Assembly (NCBI GenBank): GCA_016190205.1
Contig: JACPQZ010000038.1
Span: 12,965 to 76,964 of the forward strand
Direction: 5' to 3'
DNA length: 64,000 nt
DNA from: Candidatus Omnitrophota bacterium
GTDB lineage: Bacteria > Omnitrophota > JACPQZ01
Under the pieces are notes generated by a model. It was not told the origin of the DNA, did not search any database, and saw only the letters and a program-made list of their open reading frames with translations. The position numbers were made by a program, and so were the translations under genes. Of this stretch, positions 60,237 through 64,000 are shown one piece after another. Every line of letters starts with the position of its first letter. Position 1 is the first letter of the stretch.

Positions 60237-63197
60237 ATGGGAAATTTTCTTGTCTTGATCCGTGGTCTCTGTTTTTGCTTTTCCTGCCTGGTTTTAATCC
60301 TCATTCAACCTTCTTGGAAAAATGCCCTAACCGTATCAGCATCTGCGGGCGAACCGTATCATGAGTCCCATATTGTAAAGGTTGATACGGTTGACCGAGG
60401 CCCCACCAGGTTTGAGCTCCATATCACGACGGATGGGCCCATCCGTATCATGCCTGTCCAAATGAAAGATCCCAATAGGATTTATTTTGATTTCCTAGGA
60501 AGGGGGGTTTTAACCAGCCCTGGCAGCTTACCTAAGCTAGATCATCCAGTTGCAAAGTCGTTGCGAGTGCAATATTTGAAAGAGCCCGTGGCCGGCGCTG
60601 AATGGGTTGCGGCGGACGGTTTAGTCGTTGAGCTCGTGAGGGAGGAGCCGTTCCGCGTCTTGGAGGAGAGCGAAAACGGATATGTGTATGAGATCGGAAC
60701 CCTAAACCGCGACGAGTGGAGAGAGTTCATGCAGGGGGAGCTCACTCAAAGGGCAAAAAAGGGGGGCGGGAAGGTTGACTTAAGGCGTGTTACAAAAATG
60801 ACCGAAGCGGAAGAAAAGTTGTATGAACAAGTAAGAGCCGAGCTTAGGCTCCGAGCCGGCCTAAAGCCCCAGGCCATGAGCAAAGCCGACGCCCTTCCCG
60901 CTCGGGAAATAGGGCTTAAAAAAAAAGTAGAGATAACATCGCCGACCCCGCCTATCCCCGCGAGTAAAAGCAGAATTCTCGCGCAAGAAATATTGCCGCT
61001 CAAAGACCACACAGGGTACTACCTTCGCCTTGATAAGGACGTAAGGTTTCTTCCCATCCGCCTTAAGAGCCCACCCGGTCTGATGTTGGATATATTGGAT
61101 GACCATGTGTATATGAGTGCCCCCGAGGAGTTGGAGGTTGCTGGGGCACTCATCTCTAGAGTAGACATCCTTTATTATAAAGGAGAGAGCCCCGACCTGG
61201 ATGGGGCCAGGCGCGTGGATGCGATAAAACTTTCCTTTAGAAAAGAAGCAGATTATTCCATAGAAACGGCCGACGGAAAGGTGTCAGTTAATGTCTTTCC
61301 CGCCCGTGTTAGAGAGGCGAAGGCCGCCAAGCCAAGTGCCGAGAAACCCTCTGCTTTGCCCGCTCCACCGCGCGCGGCAGGCGAGGTCGGCGGTCGCGAG
61401 CAGGATGAGGCGGGCCGTCTCCCTAAGAAAGTCGAAGTCATCCCCGCGCCTCCTCCGCCGGTCGCGGTTAAACCGCCAGGGGAAGCGCTCCGAGTGGAGG
61501 GGCCCAAGCCCTTGGAGGCGCGGCCTGGTCGAGCGGACGTAATGGTTAAGGCCGCTCGGGATGCGGTCAAGGAGTATGACTACCCGGTAGCCCAGCTCAA
61601 GGTGGAGGAGGCCTTGAAAGTTGAGCCTGGGCATGCCCAGGCTCAGGAGCTTAAAGACCAGTTGATGCGACGCCGGGAACTCTACGACATCGTCAAGCAA
61701 GAGGTGGAACTCCATATAGAGGGTTTGCAGAAAGGTTTTGAGAAGGCCAGGGTAGAAAGGGAGGCCCAAGACCAGGAGACCGATCTTAAGGAGGCGAAAG
61801 AGATGATTCGAGAGCTTTCGCTTGAGGCGGTGGCAGATCTCGTGGCGGAGGAGGATGCAAGGATTCTCTCTTTGGACGAGGCCGTTCAGGTGGGGCTCTC
61901 TCACTACGGTGGGCTTCGGGCTCAAGCCAAGGAACGCGCGGCGGCTGCGGCGCGGGTATTGGAGTCGAAGCGCGCGCTTTTGCCCAACGCAACACTCAAG
62001 TTCTCGGACACGGATGGCAAGACCCTGGGGGTTGACTTCAATGAGCGCGCCTATGGCCTTCAGATTGAGCAGCCGCTTTACACCTCCGGGGTGCTCATGA
62101 ACACCCTGCGGCAGGCGAGACTCAATCACCGGCTGGCCAATAGCCGGTATGCGAAGTTGAGTGAGGATTATTCCTTTAGAATCATCGAGGCTTATTACGA
62201 TCTCATGGAGGCCGAGATGAGCGCTCACATTCAGCGCGGCCTCATGGCAGAAGGCGGGAAGGCCCTCAACGAGGCCCGGGCCCGTTATGAAAAGGAGCTT
62301 TCCAGGAAGCTCGAGCTCTTGAATGTCGAGACCCAAGTGAACCAGATAGGCTTTCAGGTCGCTTCCGCGGAGAGGGATCTTAAGCTGGCCGAGTTCAAAT
62401 TATCCCAGCTCTTGGGGGGTGAGGAAGAAGAGGCGTTCTATGGAATTCCATCGATGGAGCTGCCGGAGAAACTCGAGTTTACGCCGCTTAATCTCAATCT
62501 GGATGAGGTCCTGGCGCGGGCGGAGGAGAACCATCCGGATCTAAAGATGGCCCGGCTCCGGATGGCGGTGGGGCAATTTGAGAAAAAAATCGCAAAGGGG
62601 AAAGAAGGGTTTAGAGTTGATCTCACCGGCTTCCTCGGACAGGCCGGGTCCAATTTCGCGACAGAGGACTTGGATCTTAATACCGAGCGCAATTTTGGAA
62701 TCCGCGTAAGCCGTGCCTGGGGGGGAAGCACCTTGAGTTCTTCGTATACCAATGATGAATCCGCACGGCGCCTGGGCGAGACGGACCGCACGGAGGCGCG
62801 CGTTTCCTCGGCGGAGTTGGGACTTTTCGACGCGCTTAAAGCGAGGGGGGATGTCCTCGAGGCAAAGGCCGAAGAAGAGAGGGCGAGCGAGGATTTCAGG
62901 GAAAGTTTCTTGAACGTCATGGTTGAGGCGCGGGAGGCATTCTATGGCTACCAGGAGGCCATCCTCCAAGTCAGGAACGCCATCGAAAAGGTCAAATTCC
63001 AGGAAGAGGCCGTCAAGGTAACCCAGGCCGAGGCGGGCTTAAACACGTCACTCACCTCGGATGTCCTTCAGGCCAAGATTAAGCTCGCGGATGAAAGGTC
63101 TTTATATGTGCAGGCGCTTGCGAACTACAACGTATCTATTGCCAAGGTCAACAAGGCGGTGGGCGTGGCGGGACATTATAAGGTGGGTGAATCATGA
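60237..63197 (+). CDS. AMIN-domain/TolC-family outer-membrane efflux fusion
   Basis: 986 residues, twice a normal TolC. After a signal peptide (GLCFCFSCLVLILIQPSW) come two AMIN-like beta domains (about residues 40-160 and 255-360), a Pro/Ala-rich linker, a short TPR-like helical repeat (DAVKEYDYPVAQLKVEEALKVEPGHAQ), a coiled coil, and then a full TolC/OEP module from about residue 540 (ILSLDEAVQVGLSHYGGLRAQ; IEQPLYTSGVLMNTLRQARL) to the end. TolC proteins form outer-membrane exit ducts; AMIN domains bind cell-wall or secretin partners. The next gene is its likely membrane-fusion partner. Three AACCGTATCA motifs overlap its first 50 codons. Confidence 0.82.
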   Translation: MGNFLVLIRGLCFCFSCLVLILIQPSWKNALTVSASAGEPYHESHIVKVDTVDRGPTRFELHITTDGPIRIMPVQMKDPNRIYFDFLGRGVLTSPGSLPKLDHPVAKSLRVQYLKEPVAGAEWVAADGLVVELVREEPFRVLEESENGYVYEIGTLNRDEWREFMQGELTQRAKKGGGKVDLRRVTKMTEAEEKLYEQVRAELRLRAGLKPQAMSKADALPAREIGLKKKVEITSPTPPIPASKSRILAQEILPLKDHTGYYLRLDKDVRFLPIRLKSPPGLMLDILDDHVYMSAPEELEVAGALISRVDILYYKGESPDLDGARRVDAIKLSFRKEADYSIETADGKVSVNVFPARVREAKAAKPSAEKPSALPAPPRAAGEVGGREQDEAGRLPKKVEVIPAPPPPVAVKPPGEALRVEGPKPLEARPGRADVMVKAARDAVKEYDYPVAQLKVEEALKVEPGHAQAQELKDQLMRRRELYDIVKQEVELHIEGLQKGFEKARVEREAQDQETDLKEAKEMIRELSLEAVADLVAEEDARILSLDEAVQVGLSHYGGLRAQAKERAAAAARVLESKRALLPNATLKFSDTDGKTLGVDFNERAYGLQIEQPLYTSGVLMNTLRQARLNHRLANSRYAKLSEDYSFRIIEAYYDLMEAEMSAHIQRGLMAEGGKALNEARARYEKELSRKLELLNVETQVNQIGFQVASAERDLKLAEFKLSQLLGGEEEEAFYGIPSMELPEKLEFTPLNLNLDEVLARAEENHPDLKMARLRMAVGQFEKKIAKGKEGFRVDLTGFLGQAGSNFATEDLDLNTERNFGIRVSRAWGGSTLSSSYTNDESARRLGETDRTEARVSSAELGLFDALKARGDVLEAKAEEERASEDFRESFLNVMVEAREAFYGYQEAILQVRNAIEKVKFQEEAVKVTQAEAGLNTSLTSDVLQAKIKLADERSLYVQALANYNVSIAKVNKAVGVAGHYKVGES
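60329..60392. repeat. AACCGTATCA motifs within the start of the AMIN-TolC gene
   Basis: Forward exact copies at 60329-60338 and 60352-60361, reverse exact copy at 60383-60392, plus a one-mismatch copy at 60441-60450. They fall in different codon phases (LTVS, EPYH, VDTV), so selection acts on DNA rather than protein. Confidence 0.85.
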
Positions 63198-64000
63198 ATA
63201 AACGCTTAGGGATACTGCTGATTTCGGTTGCGATTGCCATGGGCGGATTCTGGAGCGCCCAGCGGTTCGGGGGAGGGATTGCCCGGCGTGTAAAGGAGTC
63301 TTCGCTCGTAAAGGGGGTCAAGGGGATGGCCCCGGAGGCGGAAAAAATAGCGCCGCAAGCGGTGGAGGAAAGCCGCAGGCTTCTCGTGCGGGTCTTTAAG
63401 ACGGCGAAGGGGGATTTCAAAGATTTCCTTCCTGCCATCGGCGTCATTCAAGCGAGTTTGGAGGTGGAGCTAAAGTTCGCGACCGAGGGGACGATTGAAT
63501 CGCTCAATTTTCAGGAAGGGGATGTGGTGCGAAAGGGCGACCTCTTGGGCGCGCTGGATCAAAAGGATGCGCGGCTCAAGCTCGAGTTTAATCAGGCGAA
63601 GCTCAAGACCGCCAAGACCCAGGAATTGGGCGCCAAGAAAAAGCTCGACATGAATAAGGAACTTTATGAGATCGGGGTCATCATTAAGGCGAAGCTCGAG
63701 GAGGTGGCGATCGAGTACGAGACCGCAAAATCCCAGGCGGAATCCGCGCAGAAAGAGGTCGCCTTCGCACAATCCGAGTTTGACAAGACCTATCTCTATT
63801 CGCCGGTGAACGGCGTTATGGGCAGGCGCGAGTCAGAGATGGGAGAGGTCGTCAATTCCAACACGAAGATCGCGGTTGTCTATGATATCGCGCGCGTGTC
63901 CAGTGAAGTGGGGATCACGGAAAAGGACATCGACAAGGTCCGCCTGGGACAGACGATGGAGGTGACCGTCGACACCTATTCGGGGCAGAAGTTCACCGGC
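63194..64000 (+). CDS. HlyD/RND-type membrane-fusion protein, cut by window edge
   Basis: ATG at 63194 overlapping the tolC-like stop (ATGA). The visible 269 residues start with a membrane anchor (LGILLISVAIAMGGFWSA), then a biotinyl-lipoyl-like half (VELKFATEGTIESLNFQEGDVVRKGDLLGALDQKD), an alpha-helical hairpin (residues about 130-190), the returning lipoyl half (TYLYSPVNGVMGRRESEMGE) and the start of a beta-barrel (GITEKDIDKVRLGQTMEVTVD). It would link an inner-membrane pump, presumably encoded just outside, to the TolC-like duct. Confidence 0.88.
   Translation, partial: MNKRLGILLISVAIAMGGFWSAQRFGGGIARRVKESSLVKGVKGMAPEAEKIAPQAVEESRRLLVRVFKTAKGDFKDFLPAIGVIQASLEVELKFATEGTIESLNFQEGDVVRKGDLLGALDQKDARLKLEFNQAKLKTAKTQELGAKKKLDMNKELYEIGVIIKAKLEEVAIEYETAKSQAESAQKEVAFAQSEFDKTYLYSPVNGVMGRRESEMGEVVNSNTKIAVVYDIARVSSEVGITEKDIDKVRLGQTMEVTVDTYSGQKFTG

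Overview
The window is a contiguous, gene-dense, GC-rich stretch of a Gram-negative bacterial chromosome. Outer-membrane barrels, a TolC-type protein, a membrane-fusion protein and periplasmic multiheme cytochromes are all present. It carries the replication origin neighbourhood (rpmH-yidD-yidC-mnmG-parA-parB on one side, dnaA-dnaN-dciA-gyrB-gyrA on the other). No rRNA or clear phylum marker is present. The mix of c-type cytochromes, a b6-like cytochrome bc module, alternative oxidase, ferredoxin-type nitrite/sulfite reductase, RtcB-archease and many phosphate/sensor genes fits a respiratory, probably lithotrophic or metal-cycling, poorly cultured lineage. Nitrospirota, NC10 or Omnitrophota relatives are guesses, not demonstrated.

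Region 1 (1-9.3 kb, minus strand) is one long operon led by a short glutamyl-tRNA reductase. It then encodes a monoheme cytochrome, a DmsE/MtrA-like multiheme cytochrome, an MtrB/PioB-like 685-residue outer-membrane barrel, a Rieske protein, a b6-type cytochrome b, a 9-heme membrane cytochrome, a 7-heme NapC/NirT-like cytochrome and another multiheme protein cut by the window edge. The set looks like a trans-outer-membrane electron conduit joined to a quinone-reacting Rieske/cytochrome b complex, with its own heme-precursor enzyme. A CTATGA-N6-TCATAG palindrome sits exactly at -41.5 of the inferred operon promoter. Region 2 (9.4-12.7 kb) holds nirA followed by two Crp/Fnr regulators; nirA has the same -41.5 architecture with GGTGA-N6-TCACC.

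Region 3 (12.7-24.5 kb) is a complete phosphate locus: porin, pstS, very large pstC and pstA, pstB, phoU, a MASE1 sensor kinase, phoR and phoB. Region 4 (24.7-36.5 kb) carries a secreted M12B-like metalloprotease, a split sensor system, a CusRS-like two-component pair, a small outer-membrane protein, a peroxiredoxin-CCC1-response regulator operon, and an alternative oxidase with all six diiron ligands.

Region 5 (36.5-40.3 kb) is a more AT-rich accessory patch. It contains tRNA-Arg, an AbiE toxin-antitoxin locus whose antitoxin has an in-frame amber codon, a 47-residue Lys/Glu-rich small protein gene, three tRNA-Ser genes and two copies of a tRNA-Ser-derived repeat element. Region 6 (40.3-53.7 kb, minus) runs dnaA, dnaN, dciA, gyrB, gyrA, archease, rtcB, serS, an M50-like peptidase and tRNA-Ser. 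gyrA contains a 520-residue intein with an HNH homing endonuclease. Region 7 (53.7-64 kb, plus) is the rpmH-to-parB side, ndk, an AMIN-TolC fusion and a membrane-fusion protein cut by the right edge. A 10-bp motif, AACCGTATCA, occurs ten times exactly between 55,988 and 60,392 and I saw it nowhere else in the window.
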